A program made the translations under genes and the position numbers. A stretch of 9,818 bases of DNA from JBQTHP01 sp052389755. Its GTDB lineage: Bacteria > Pseudomonadota > Gammaproteobacteria > Steroidobacterales > Steroidobacteraceae. Where the stretch lies: positions 1 through 9,818 of the forward strand of contig JBQTHP010000235.1 of assembly GCA_052389755.1 (NCBI GenBank), given 5' to 3'. The notes under the pieces are model-generated. The model was not told where the DNA came from. It worked only from the letters and a program-made list of their open reading frames with translations, and did not search any database. Below, in pieces: positions 1 to 6,730 of the stretch; position 1 is the first letter of the stretch, and every line of letters starts with the position of its first letter.

Positions 1-104
1 CGGACCTCCTCGCGAAGATCAACGCGAATCCGAACCTCACGCCGGAGTTCGAAGCGGCACTGAAGAAGGTCTGCGAGGATTTTCTCGCGACGGGGACGTA
101 CTGA
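1..104 (+). CDS. atpA: ATP synthase F1 subunit alpha, C-terminal end (partial)
   Basis: Only the last 33 codons and the TGA stop (102-104) of the F1 alpha subunit are present; the gene enters from the left edge in the frame starting at base 3. The visible tail reads DLLAKINANPNLTPEF followed by EAALKKVCEDFLATGTY, which resembles the C-terminal helical domain of proteobacterial alpha subunits. Position also supports the call, because atpG begins 22 bp downstream in the standard atpA-atpG-atpD-atpC order. Alpha alternates with beta in the F1 hexamer and carries the non-catalytic nucleotide sites. None of those motifs lie inside this fragment, so the call rests on the tail and on synteny. Confidence 0.9.
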   Translation, partial: DLLAKINANPNLTPEFEAALKKVCEDFLATGTY

Positions 105-126
105 AGATGGGCTGCGGAGCGTAGCC

Positions 127-990
127 ATGCCCGGCACCAAAGAGATCCGCACCAAGATCGCGAGCGTCAAGAGCACGCAGAAGATCACGAAGGCGATGGA
201 AATGGTCGCGGCGAGCAAGATGCGCCGCGCGCAGGACCGGATGCGCATCGCGCGCCCGTACGCGCAGAAGATGCGCGTCGCAATCGGCCACCTGAGCCAG
301 GCCAATCCCGACTACCGGCATCCGTTCCTCATCGAACGGACCGACGTGAAGGCGGTCGGCGTCATCGTCATCTCGACAGACCGCGGCCTCGCAGGCTCGC
401 TGAACGTCAACATCTTCAAGCAGGTGCTCTACGTCATTCGCGACCACCAGGCGAAGGGCGCGGAAGTGAGCCTGTGCCTCATCGGGCAGAAGGGCATCAA
501 CTTCTTCCGTCGCCTGAGCGTGCCGATCCTCGCGAGCATCGCGCATCTCGGCGACCGCCCGCACGTGAAGGATCTCATCGGCACGGTGAAAGTGATGCTC
601 GATGCGTATCGCGACGGCAAGATCGACCGGCTGCTGCTCGTGAACGCCCAGTTCGTCAACACGATGACGCAGAAGCCGAACGTGCTGCAGCTCCTGCCGG
701 TGCAGACGCTGGATGCGAGCGAGCTGCAGGAGCACTGGGACTACATCTACGAGCCTGATGCGGCCGAGATCCTCGACGGTCTCCTGATGCGTTACGTGGA
801 GTCACAGGCTTATCAGGGCGCGGTCGAGAACGTCGCGTGCGAGATGGCCGCGCGAATGGTCGCGATGAAGAGCGCGTCCGACAACGCCGGCGAGCTCATC
901 AGCGAGCTGCAACTGGTCTACAACAAGGCCCGCCAGGCTGCCATCACGAAGGAGCTGTCCGAGATCGTGGGTGGTGCGGCAGCGGTATGA
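127..990 (+). CDS. atpG: ATP synthase F1 subunit gamma
   Basis: This 287-residue protein is the central rotor stalk that turns inside the alpha3beta3 hexamer and couples proton flow to ATP synthesis on the cytoplasmic face of the inner membrane. The N-terminal helix contains the family sequence KITKAMEMVAASKMRRAQ (about residues 19-36), and the C-terminal helix ends NKARQAAITKELSEIVGGA. The two form the coiled coil that reaches into F1. Length is normal for the family (about 286-290). The segment usually written GLCGGLN reads GLAGSLN here (about residues 88-94), so the usual Cys is Ala. The ATG start has a GGAG Shine-Dalgarno at 116-119, seven bases upstream. It lies between atpA and atpD, with a palindromic repeat after its stop. 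Confidence 0.98.
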   Translation: MPGTKEIRTKIASVKSTQKITKAMEMVAASKMRRAQDRMRIARPYAQKMRVAIGHLSQANPDYRHPFLIERTDVKAVGVIVISTDRGLAGSLNVNIFKQVLYVIRDHQAKGAEVSLCLIGQKGINFFRRLSVPILASIAHLGDRPHVKDLIGTVKVMLDAYRDGKIDRLLLVNAQFVNTMTQKPNVLQLLPVQTLDASELQEHWDYIYEPDAAEILDGLLMRYVESQAYQGAVENVACEMAARMVAMKSASDNAGELISELQLVYNKARQAAITKELSEIVGGAAAV

Positions 991-997
991 GGAAGAA

Positions 998-1099
998 GCT
1001 TACAGCCGACAGCCTACAGCTTACAGCTCGGAGAAGACCGCATGCGCTCGGCGTGCCGCTCTTTTCCGGGCTGTCGGCTGTGAGCTGTAGGCTGTAGGC
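998..1099. repeat. Intergenic palindrome with 7-bp arm units, copy 1 (atpG-atpD gap)
   Basis: The left arm holds four 7-bp units at 999-1026 (CTTACAG, CCGACAG, CCTACAG, CTTACAG). The right arm holds four inverse units at 1071-1098 (CTGTCGG, CTGTGAG, CTGTAGG, CTGTAGG). Aligning 998-1030 with the reverse complement of 1067-1099 gives 26 of 33 matches, and several of the mismatches could be G-U pairs in RNA. Pairing continues inward imperfectly, with GAGAAGA near 1031 facing TCTTTTC near 1060. The right inner core CGCTCTTTTCCGGGC (1057-1071) recurs exactly at 2624-2638 in the second element. There is no T-run after the stem, and the operon continues, so it does not look like an intrinsic terminator. 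Family name and function are unknown to me. Confidence 0.85.
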
Positions 1100-1116
1100 C
1101 GTCAAGAGGAACCTAG

Positions 1117-2559
<1,443 letters not shown>

Positions 2560-2570
2560 AGACGGCGACC

Positions 2571-2657
2571 GACTTCCGGCTTCCGCCTCCCGGTCAGAGG
2601 CTCACCGCCAGCGTCCGGCTTCGCGCTCTTTTCCGGGCGGAAGGCGGAAGGCGGAAG
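2571..2657. repeat. Intergenic palindrome with 7-bp arm units, copy 2 (atpD-atpC gap)
   Basis: The right arm is three perfect tandem copies of GCGGAAG (2637-2657). The left arm is three inverse units at 2573-2593 (CTTCCGG, CTTCCGC, CTCCCGG). The inner right core CGCTCTTTTCCGGGC (2624-2638) is identical to bases 1057-1071 of the first element, and the left inner side (CCCGGTCAGAGGC from 2589) is an imperfect partner for it. The layout therefore matches the atpG-atpD element while the 7-bp unit is different. It begins about 12 bp after the atpD stop and ends about 13 bp before the atpC Shine-Dalgarno. No T-run follows. Confidence 0.85.
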
Positions 2658-2679
2658 CCCGCTAGCAACGGAGTACAAC

Positions 2680-3105
2680 GTGGCAGAGAACACCATACAT
2701 GTCGACATCGTGAGCGCAGAGGGAGAGATCTTTTCCGGCCCGGCGAAGATGGTGTTCGCGCCGGCGTCGCAGGGCGAGCTCGGCATCGCCCCGCGTCACG
2801 CGCCGCTGCTCACGCTGTTGAAGGCCGGTGAAGTTCGGGTGCAGACGCCGGACGGGGCGGAGCAGTTCTTCTTCGTCGGCGGGGGTGCGCTCGAAGTGCA
2901 GCCAAAGCGGGTGACAGTGCTCGCTGATACGGCTCTGCGCGCGAAAGACATGGACGAGGCGGCGGCGCTCGCCGCCAAGCAGCGTGCGGAAGAGGCGCTG
3001 CGCGACAAGGTCGGGCACCTCGAGCAGGCCGAAGCGCTCGCGGAGCTCGCGCGCGCCGCCGCGCAGCTCCGCATGATCGAACGGCTGCGCAAAGGGCGCG
3101 GCTGA
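2680..3105 (+). CDS. atpC: ATP synthase F1 subunit epsilon
   Basis: This 141-residue protein is the epsilon subunit, which sits on the gamma stalk and limits wasteful ATP hydrolysis through its movable C-terminal helices. The N-terminal beta-sandwich spans roughly residues 3-88, with family features HVDIVSAEGEIFSG, GELGIAPRHAPLLT and VQPKRVTVLADTALRA. The alanine- and glutamate-rich helical hairpin follows (about 90-138). Length is typical. The start codon is GTG, supported by GGAG at 2670-2673 with a six-base spacer. It is the last atp gene; the next gene starts 18 bp after its stop. Confidence 0.97.
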   Translation: MAENTIHVDIVSAEGEIFSGPAKMVFAPASQGELGIAPRHAPLLTLLKAGEVRVQTPDGAEQFFFVGGGALEVQPKRVTVLADTALRAKDMDEAAALAAKQRAEEALRDKVGHLEQAEALAELARAAAQLRMIERLRKGRG

Positions 3106-3123
3106 GTCCCAGGCTCCCGGGTC

Positions 3124-4020
3124 ATGAACGGCGGGGCGGTCGTCCCGAAGTCCACAAGGCTCGTGCGGAGAGGAGCTGCGCTCGCGCTCGTCGCGGTCGG
3201 CGCATTCTCTGCCGCGCGGGCAGGCGACGACGATCAAGCGCTGATCGAGGCGCAGTCTGACCGCGTCGCCACAGCGGTTGCGCGCATGGCGCCACAGCAG
3301 CCTGGCGTCACGGATGTGTACTTCATCGGCTTCGCCGGCTACGGCGGCCAACAGGTATTTCGGAAGGAAGCCACGTTCGCGCGCGATGCCTTCGCGCAGC
3401 GCTACGGCAATCACGGGCGGTCGCTGCTGCTGATCAACGACGAACGCGATCGGCAGAGCTATCCGCTCGCGACGCGCACCAATCTCCGGCACGCACTGCG
3501 GCTCCTCGGCGCGCGCATGGATCCCGCGGAGGACATCCTCCTGCTGGTTCTCACGTCGCACGGCTCGTCGAAAGGCGGGCTCGAAGTTTCGAACGGGGAT
3601 CTGCCCCTTGCGATGCTGCGCCCGAGCGACCTGCGCGAGGCGCTCACGCATGCGGGCATCCGCTGGCGGGTCGTGATCGCGTCGGCGTGTTTCGCCGGCG
3701 TCTTCATTCCGCCGCTTCGCGACGCATCGACGCTCATCGTCACGGCCGCCGATGCGCGCCACAGCTCGTTCGGCTGCGAGGACGATCGCGAGCTCACGTG
3801 GTTCGGCGAGGCGTTCCTGCGCGACGCACTTCCGGGCGCTGCATCTCTCGAAGATGCGTTCCTTGCGGCGCGCCGCATCGTCGAGCGCCGCGAGCGGGCG
3901 GAGCGCGCGGAGCGGTCGCGTCCGCAGATGCACGTGGGCCGTGACATCCGGCAGAAGCTGCTCGCTCTCGAAGCAAGCCGTCCCGCCGCGCGTCCGGGCT
4001 CCGCCGCTCAAGTAAACTAG
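3124..4020 (+). CDS. Exported C13 (legumain-like) cysteine peptidase
   Basis: This 298-residue protein resembles peptidase family C13 of clan CD (legumain and GPI-transamidase type). The putative catalytic dyad is His146 in LVLTSHGSSKGG and Cys189 in VVIASACFAGVF, each after a hydrophobic strand as the fold requires. The motifs TLIVTAADARHSSFGCEDD (203-221) and WFGEAFLRDALPG (226-238) match the bacterial C13 proteins I know. Residues 12-33 (RLVRRG, then a hydrophobic run to SAARA) look like a signal peptide cut before GDDD, so it should act in the periplasm or outside the cell. No transmembrane segment follows, and the tail is charged and Arg-rich. The substrate is unknown; family members often cut after Asn or Asp. 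The start is uncertain because no clear Shine-Dalgarno precedes the ATG. It lies between atpC and glmU with short gaps, so it may be transcribed with them. Confidence 0.83.
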   Translation: MNGGAVVPKSTRLVRRGAALALVAVGAFSAARAGDDDQALIEAQSDRVATAVARMAPQQPGVTDVYFIGFAGYGGQQVFRKEATFARDAFAQRYGNHGRSLLLINDERDRQSYPLATRTNLRHALRLLGARMDPAEDILLLVLTSHGSSKGGLEVSNGDLPLAMLRPSDLREALTHAGIRWRVVIASACFAGVFIPPLRDASTLIVTAADARHSSFGCEDDRELTWFGEAFLRDALPGAASLEDAFLAARRIVERRERAERAERSRPQMHVGRDIRQKLLALEASRPAARPGSAAQVN

Positions 4021-4038
4021 CCGCACGTTCGGTGCCTC

Positions 4039-4043
4039 GAGGG
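4039..4043 (+). promoter_or_regulatory. Shine-Dalgarno favouring the TTG start of glmU
   Basis: GAGGG lies nine bases before the TTG at 4053. The alternative in-frame GTG at 4032 has no purine-rich site upstream. This site is the main reason for choosing the TTG start. Confidence 0.55.
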
Positions 4044-4052
4044 CGTTCAGCT

Positions 4053-5432
4053 TTGAATCCAGCCGGTCTGTCAGTCGTGATTCTCGCCGCCGGCCAGGGC
4101 AAGCGGATGAAATCCGCGTTGCCCAAGGTGCTTCAGCTCCTCGCCGGCCGTCCGCTGCTCAAGCACGTGATCGACACGGCCCGTTCGCTCGAGCCTGCCG
4201 CGATCCACGTGGTCTACGGCCACGGCGGCGAGCGTGTGCGCGAGGCGCTCGCGAGCGAGCCCGTCTCGTGGGTGCTGCAGGCGGAGCAGCTCGGCACGGG
4301 ACACGCGGTCATGCAGGTGGCGCCACAGCTCGCCGATGACCAGCTGGCTCTCATTCTCTACGGGGACGTGCCGCTCAATCAGCGCGCGACGCTCGCTCAG
4401 CTCCTCGCGCTGGCAGGCGCGAACGCGCTCGCGCTTCTGACGATGCTGCTCGATGAGCCGACCGGTTACGGCCGCATCGTGCGCAACGCGCGCGGCGAGG
4501 TGCAACGCATCGTCGAGCAGAAGGACGCCGGCAAACGCGAGCTCGCGATTCGCGAGTGCAACACCGGAGTCATGGCCATTCCGGCGCGGCATCTGAAGAA
4601 GTGGCTCGGCCGCCTGCGCAACGACAACTCCCAGCTCGAGTACTACCTCACCGACGTCATCGCCATGGCGGTGAAGGATCGCGTGACAGTGGCGCCGCTC
4701 GTCGCGCCGACGACGATCGAGGTGCTCGGCGTGAACGACAAGATGCAGCTCGCCGAAGTCGAGGCGGCTTATCGGCAGATGCGGGCGCGCGATCTGATGC
4801 TCGAAGGCGTCACGATCGTCGATCCTGCGCGATTCGACGCGCGCGGCGCGGTGCGCGCCGGACAGGACGTGTTCATCGACGTGAACGTGATGCTCGAGGG
4901 CGAGGTGACGCTCGGCGATGGCGTTCGCATCGGGCCGAACTGCGTCATCCGCGACACCACGATCGGCGCCGGCACCCGGGTGTTCCCGAACTGCGTGATC
5001 GACCGCGCGGTGATCGGACCGGATTGCAACATCGGGCCGTTCGCGCGCTTTCGTCCGAGCTCGACGCTCGATCGCGGCGTGCACATCGGCAACTTCGTCG
5101 AGGTGAAGAACAGCCGCATCGGCGAGGGCAGCAAGTCGAACCACCTCACGTATCTCGGCGACGCGGTCGTCGGCAAGGGCGTGAACGTCGGTGCGGGCAC
5201 CGTCACGTGCAATTACGACGGCGCGAACAAGTGGCAGACCCACATCGACGACGGAGCGTTCATCGGCTCGGGCAGCATGCTGGTCGCTCCCGTCCGCATC
5301 GGCGCGGGCGCGACGATCGGCGCAGGCTCTACCATCACGAAAGACGCTCCGGCGGACCAACTTACGCTCGAGCGGTCGGGTCAGGTCTCTCTTCCGGGCT
5401 GGAAACGGCCCAAAAAACAGCCGAAAAGCTGA
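4053..5432 (+). CDS. glmU: Bifunctional GlcNAc-1-P uridyltransferase / glucosamine-1-P acetyltransferase
   Basis: GlmU acetylates glucosamine-1-phosphate and then joins it to UMP from UTP, giving UDP-GlcNAc for peptidoglycan and LPS in the cytoplasm. With a TTG start it has 459 residues. The N-terminal uridyltransferase domain shows the nucleotide loop LAAGQGKRM (11-19), K25 in SALPKVL, D105 in YGDVP and N228 in GVND. The C-terminal left-handed beta-helix begins near residue 265 and has repeated hexapeptides such as IGPNCV, IGAGTR and IGPDCN. It carries the acetyltransferase His364 in KSNHLTYLGD and the motif GAGTVTCNYDGANK. A GTG at 4032 would add seven residues (MPRGRSA) but lacks a Shine-Dalgarno, and family members normally begin only a few residues before VVILAAG. 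Linkage of glmU to the atp operon is common in proteobacteria. Confidence 0.97.
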   Translation: MNPAGLSVVILAAGQGKRMKSALPKVLQLLAGRPLLKHVIDTARSLEPAAIHVVYGHGGERVREALASEPVSWVLQAEQLGTGHAVMQVAPQLADDQLALILYGDVPLNQRATLAQLLALAGANALALLTMLLDEPTGYGRIVRNARGEVQRIVEQKDAGKRELAIRECNTGVMAIPARHLKKWLGRLRNDNSQLEYYLTDVIAMAVKDRVTVAPLVAPTTIEVLGVNDKMQLAEVEAAYRQMRARDLMLEGVTIVDPARFDARGAVRAGQDVFIDVNVMLEGEVTLGDGVRIGPNCVIRDTTIGAGTRVFPNCVIDRAVIGPDCNIGPFARFRPSSTLDRGVHIGNFVEVKNSRIGEGSKSNHLTYLGDAVVGKGVNVGAGTVTCNYDGANKWQTHIDDGAFIGSGSMLVAPVRIGAGATIGAGSTITKDAPADQLTLERSGQVSLPGWKRPKKQPKS

Positions 5433-5460
5433 GTCGAGTCACCCGTTTCCGACGGCGTCC

Positions 5461-5489
5461 TTGACACGATTTCATGCTTCCATAATCAT
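5461..5489 (+). promoter_or_regulatory. Putative sigma70-type promoter of the ars operon
   Basis: A perfect -35 box TTGACA lies at 5461-5466. Candidate -10 boxes are AATCAT at 5484-5489 (17-bp spacer) and CATAAT at 5481-5486 (14-bp spacer, better sequence but poor spacing). With the 17-bp spacer, transcription would begin at about the A of the arsR ATG (5496), which implies a leaderless mRNA. The candidate -10 boxes lie inside the operator palindrome. The exact -10 is uncertain. Confidence 0.6.
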
Positions 5490-5504
5490 GGAAGCATGAA
5501 ATCG
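5467..5504. promoter_or_regulatory. Perfect 17+17 bp palindrome, likely ArsR operator
   Basis: Bases 5467-5483 (CGATTTCATGCTTCCAT) and 5488-5504 (ATGGAAGCATGAAATCG) are perfect reverse complements around the 4-bp centre AATC. The palindrome begins right after the -35 box, covers both -10 candidates and includes the first three codons of arsR. A bound ArsR dimer here would block RNA polymerase, the usual autorepression in ars operons, with release on arsenite binding. The binding protein is inferred from position. Confidence 0.8.
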
Positions 5505-5837
5505 TCAGACGTGGTGGCAGCGCTCGCTGCCCTCGCTCAGGAAAACCGCCTGGCCGTCTACCGGCTGCTCGTGGAGACGGGCGCGGAGGGCCTGGCCGCG
5601 AGCGACATCGCCACGAGGCTCGACATCGCGGCGCCCACTCTGTCCTTTCATCTGAAGGCTCTGAGTCACGCAGGCCTCGTCAACGCGCGGCAGGACGGCC
5701 GATTCATCTACTACTCGGCCAACTACCCCGCGATGAACGAGCTGCTCGAATATCTCACCGACAACTGCTGCCGGGGCGAGTCGTGCGCGACCGAATCGGT
5801 CTCCGCGCCGCGCAACCTCAAGAGGAAAGCCCAATGA
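5496..5837 (+). CDS. arsR: ArsR/SmtB family arsenite-responsive repressor
   Basis: This 113-residue winged-helix repressor should bind the palindrome over its own start and leave it when As(III) binds. The helix-turn-helix spans about residues 36-62 (SDIATRLDIAAPTLSFHLKALS), and the wing follows with RQDGRFIYYSANY. The alpha-3 CxC arsenite motif of E. coli ArsR is absent. Instead C91, C92 and C97 (NCCRGESC) lie near the C-terminus, resembling the As(III) site of Acidithiobacillus ferrooxidans ArsR. The ATG lies inside the operator. GGAAG ends just one base before it, too close to serve as a normal Shine-Dalgarno, and the ATG at 5488 runs into a stop after three codons. It is the first gene of the ars operon and its stop overlaps the arsI start. 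Confidence 0.96.
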   Translation: MKSSDVVAALAALAQENRLAVYRLLVETGAEGLAASDIATRLDIAAPTLSFHLKALSHAGLVNARQDGRFIYYSANYPAMNELLEYLTDNCCRGESCATESVSAPRNLKRKAQ

Positions 5838-6193
5838 AACGCTTCCATGTGCACGTTCACGTCACCGACCTTCAGGAGAACGTTCGTTTCTACTCCGGAT
5901 TGTTCGGTGCCGAGCCCTCGGCGCGCGAACGCGGCACGGGCATCGGCCACCTTGGCCTGCAGGTCGACACCGACGCGGAGCTGGCGCAGCTCGGCGAGCG
6001 CGCACGCCCGGCATCGAAGCACGCGCACGAGGAGCGTGCCGCGCGATGCTGCTACGCCCGCTCCAACAAGCTCTGGCTGAAAGACCCGCAGGGCGTCCTA
6101 TGGGAGACATTCCGCACGTTCGACCGCGTGGAGGAATACGGCGATGACGTCGCGCGCGCCGCCGCAGAGAAGGCCTGCGGCTGCGCGGCCTGA
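5834..6193 (+). CDS. arsI: ArsI/CadI-family VOC protein (C-As lyase-like), internally shortened
   Basis: ArsI enzymes are Fe(II)-dependent vicinal oxygen chelate dioxygenases that break the C-As bond of trivalent organoarsenicals such as MAs(III), releasing As(III). Family marks here are the N-terminal strand MKRFHVHVHVTDL followed by FYSGLFGAEP, H39 in GHLGLQV (metal ligand type), the arsenic-binding pair C72-C73 in CCYARSNK with K79, E91 in WETF (metal ligand type), and a Cys-containing tail (CGCAA). At 119 residues it is shorter than the usual 140-170. The family segment around DYAKWMLEDPRVNFAIS, expected between AEPS and RERGTGIGHLG, is missing, so two central strands of the first module are gone. 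The frame is open, and it may be a degraded or altered enzyme. The ATG overlaps the arsR stop and has AGAGGAAA at 5821-5828. Confidence 0.85.
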   Translation: MKRFHVHVHVTDLQENVRFYSGLFGAEPSARERGTGIGHLGLQVDTDAELAQLGERARPASKHAHEERAARCCYARSNKLWLKDPQGVLWETFRTFDRVEEYGDDVARAAAEKACGCAA

Positions 6194-6201
6194 AGGTGAT
6201 C
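6193..6201 (+). promoter_or_regulatory. Shine-Dalgarno deciding the arsC start
   Basis: AAGGTGATC (6193-6201) begins on the last base of the arsI stop and resembles the complement of the 16S rRNA 3' end. From AAGG, the GTG at 6205 is eight bases away. The earlier GTG at 6196 lies inside this site and has no Shine-Dalgarno of its own. Confidence 0.5.
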
Positions 6202-6204
6202 GCC

Positions 6205-6729
6205 GTGCCGGCCCAGTTGCGGCCGAAGCCGTACAACGTGCTGTTTCTTTGCACGGGGAACTCCGCGCGCAGCATCATGGCGGAGGCGCTCGTGAATCAT
6301 TGGGGCCGCGATGCGTTCCGCGGCTTCAGTGCCGGCAGCTTCCCGACCGGCCGGGTGAGTCCCTTCGCGCTGCAGCTTCTCGAGCGCATGCGGATGCCCG
6401 CCACGGATGCGCGCAGCAAAAGCTGGAACGAATTCGCGCGCGCCGAAGCACCGGTAATGGATTTCGTTTTCACCGTCTGCGACAACGCCGCGGGCGAGGT
6501 CTGCCCCGTCTGGCCGGGCCAGCCCGTGACGGCGCACTGGGGCGTGGAAGATCCGGCGGCCGTGCAGGGCGACGACGTCGCGAAGGCGCTCGCGTTTCGC
6601 AGCGCCTTCAACGCCATCGAGCACCGCATCAAGATATTCGTAAGCCTGCCGCTCGCCTCCCTCGATCGCCTGCGATTGCAGCAGCGGCTCGACGAGATCG
6701 GTCGATCGCGTCCTTCCGCGGAAAGCTGA
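6205..6729 (+). CDS. arsC: Arsenate reductase, thioredoxin-coupled (LMW-phosphatase fold)
   Basis: This cytoplasmic enzyme reduces As(V) to As(III) by a cysteine relay and is re-reduced by thioredoxin. From the GTG at 6205 it has 174 residues. The active-site loop CTGNSAR (C16 to R22) follows the strand NVLFL, as in LMW phosphatases. C92 and C100 in VCDNAAGEVCP are the likely relay cysteines, and D117 in VEDPA is the likely general acid. The spacing of eight between the relay cysteines differs by one from the Staphylococcus enzyme as I recall it (C82 and C89). The tail ends LQQRLDEIGR, as in the longer proteobacterial form. A start at 6196 would add three residues. It lies after arsI and one base before the likely aqpS start, which fits a single operon. 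Confidence 0.93.
   Translation: MPAQLRPKPYNVLFLCTGNSARSIMAEALVNHWGRDAFRGFSAGSFPTGRVSPFALQLLERMRMPATDARSKSWNEFARAEAPVMDFVFTVCDNAAGEVCPVWPGQPVTAHWGVEDPAAVQGDDVAKALAFRSAFNAIEHRIKIFVSLPLASLDRLRLQQRLDEIGRSRPSAES
6720..6725 (+). promoter_or_regulatory. Shine-Dalgarno for the CTG-started channel gene
   Basis: GGAAAG ends five bases before the CTG at 6731. The in-frame ATG at 6779 has no similar site at the right distance, so this supports the non-standard start. Confidence 0.4.
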
Positions 6730-6730
6730 T

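Noticed and set aside
837..1097. 86-codon + strand frame reaching across the atpG end and the first palindrome
   Set aside because: Its second half is just translated 7-bp repeat units, and its first half is an out-of-frame reading of atpG.
998..1099. The atpG-atpD palindrome as a CRISPR fragment or attenuator-type terminator
   Set aside because: The 7-bp units are contiguous with no spacers, and the stem is not followed by a T-run. Highly expressed atpD lies directly downstream.
2662..4026. 454-codon open frame on the - strand opposite atpC and the C13 peptidase gene
   Set aside because: It is an antisense shadow of two recognised genes, has Arg/Glu-rich content and no recognisable motif.
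4008..4030. TAAACT near the C13 gene end as a -10 box for glmU
   Set aside because: There is no acceptable -35 at 16-18 bp upstream, and the sequence is also the end of the coding region.
5401..5450. 8-bp inverted repeat (GGAAACGG and CCGTTTCC) at the glmU end, possible terminator
   Set aside because: The loop is 34 bases and no T-run follows, so it does not fit an intrinsic terminator. It may be chance, or part of a Rho-dependent end.
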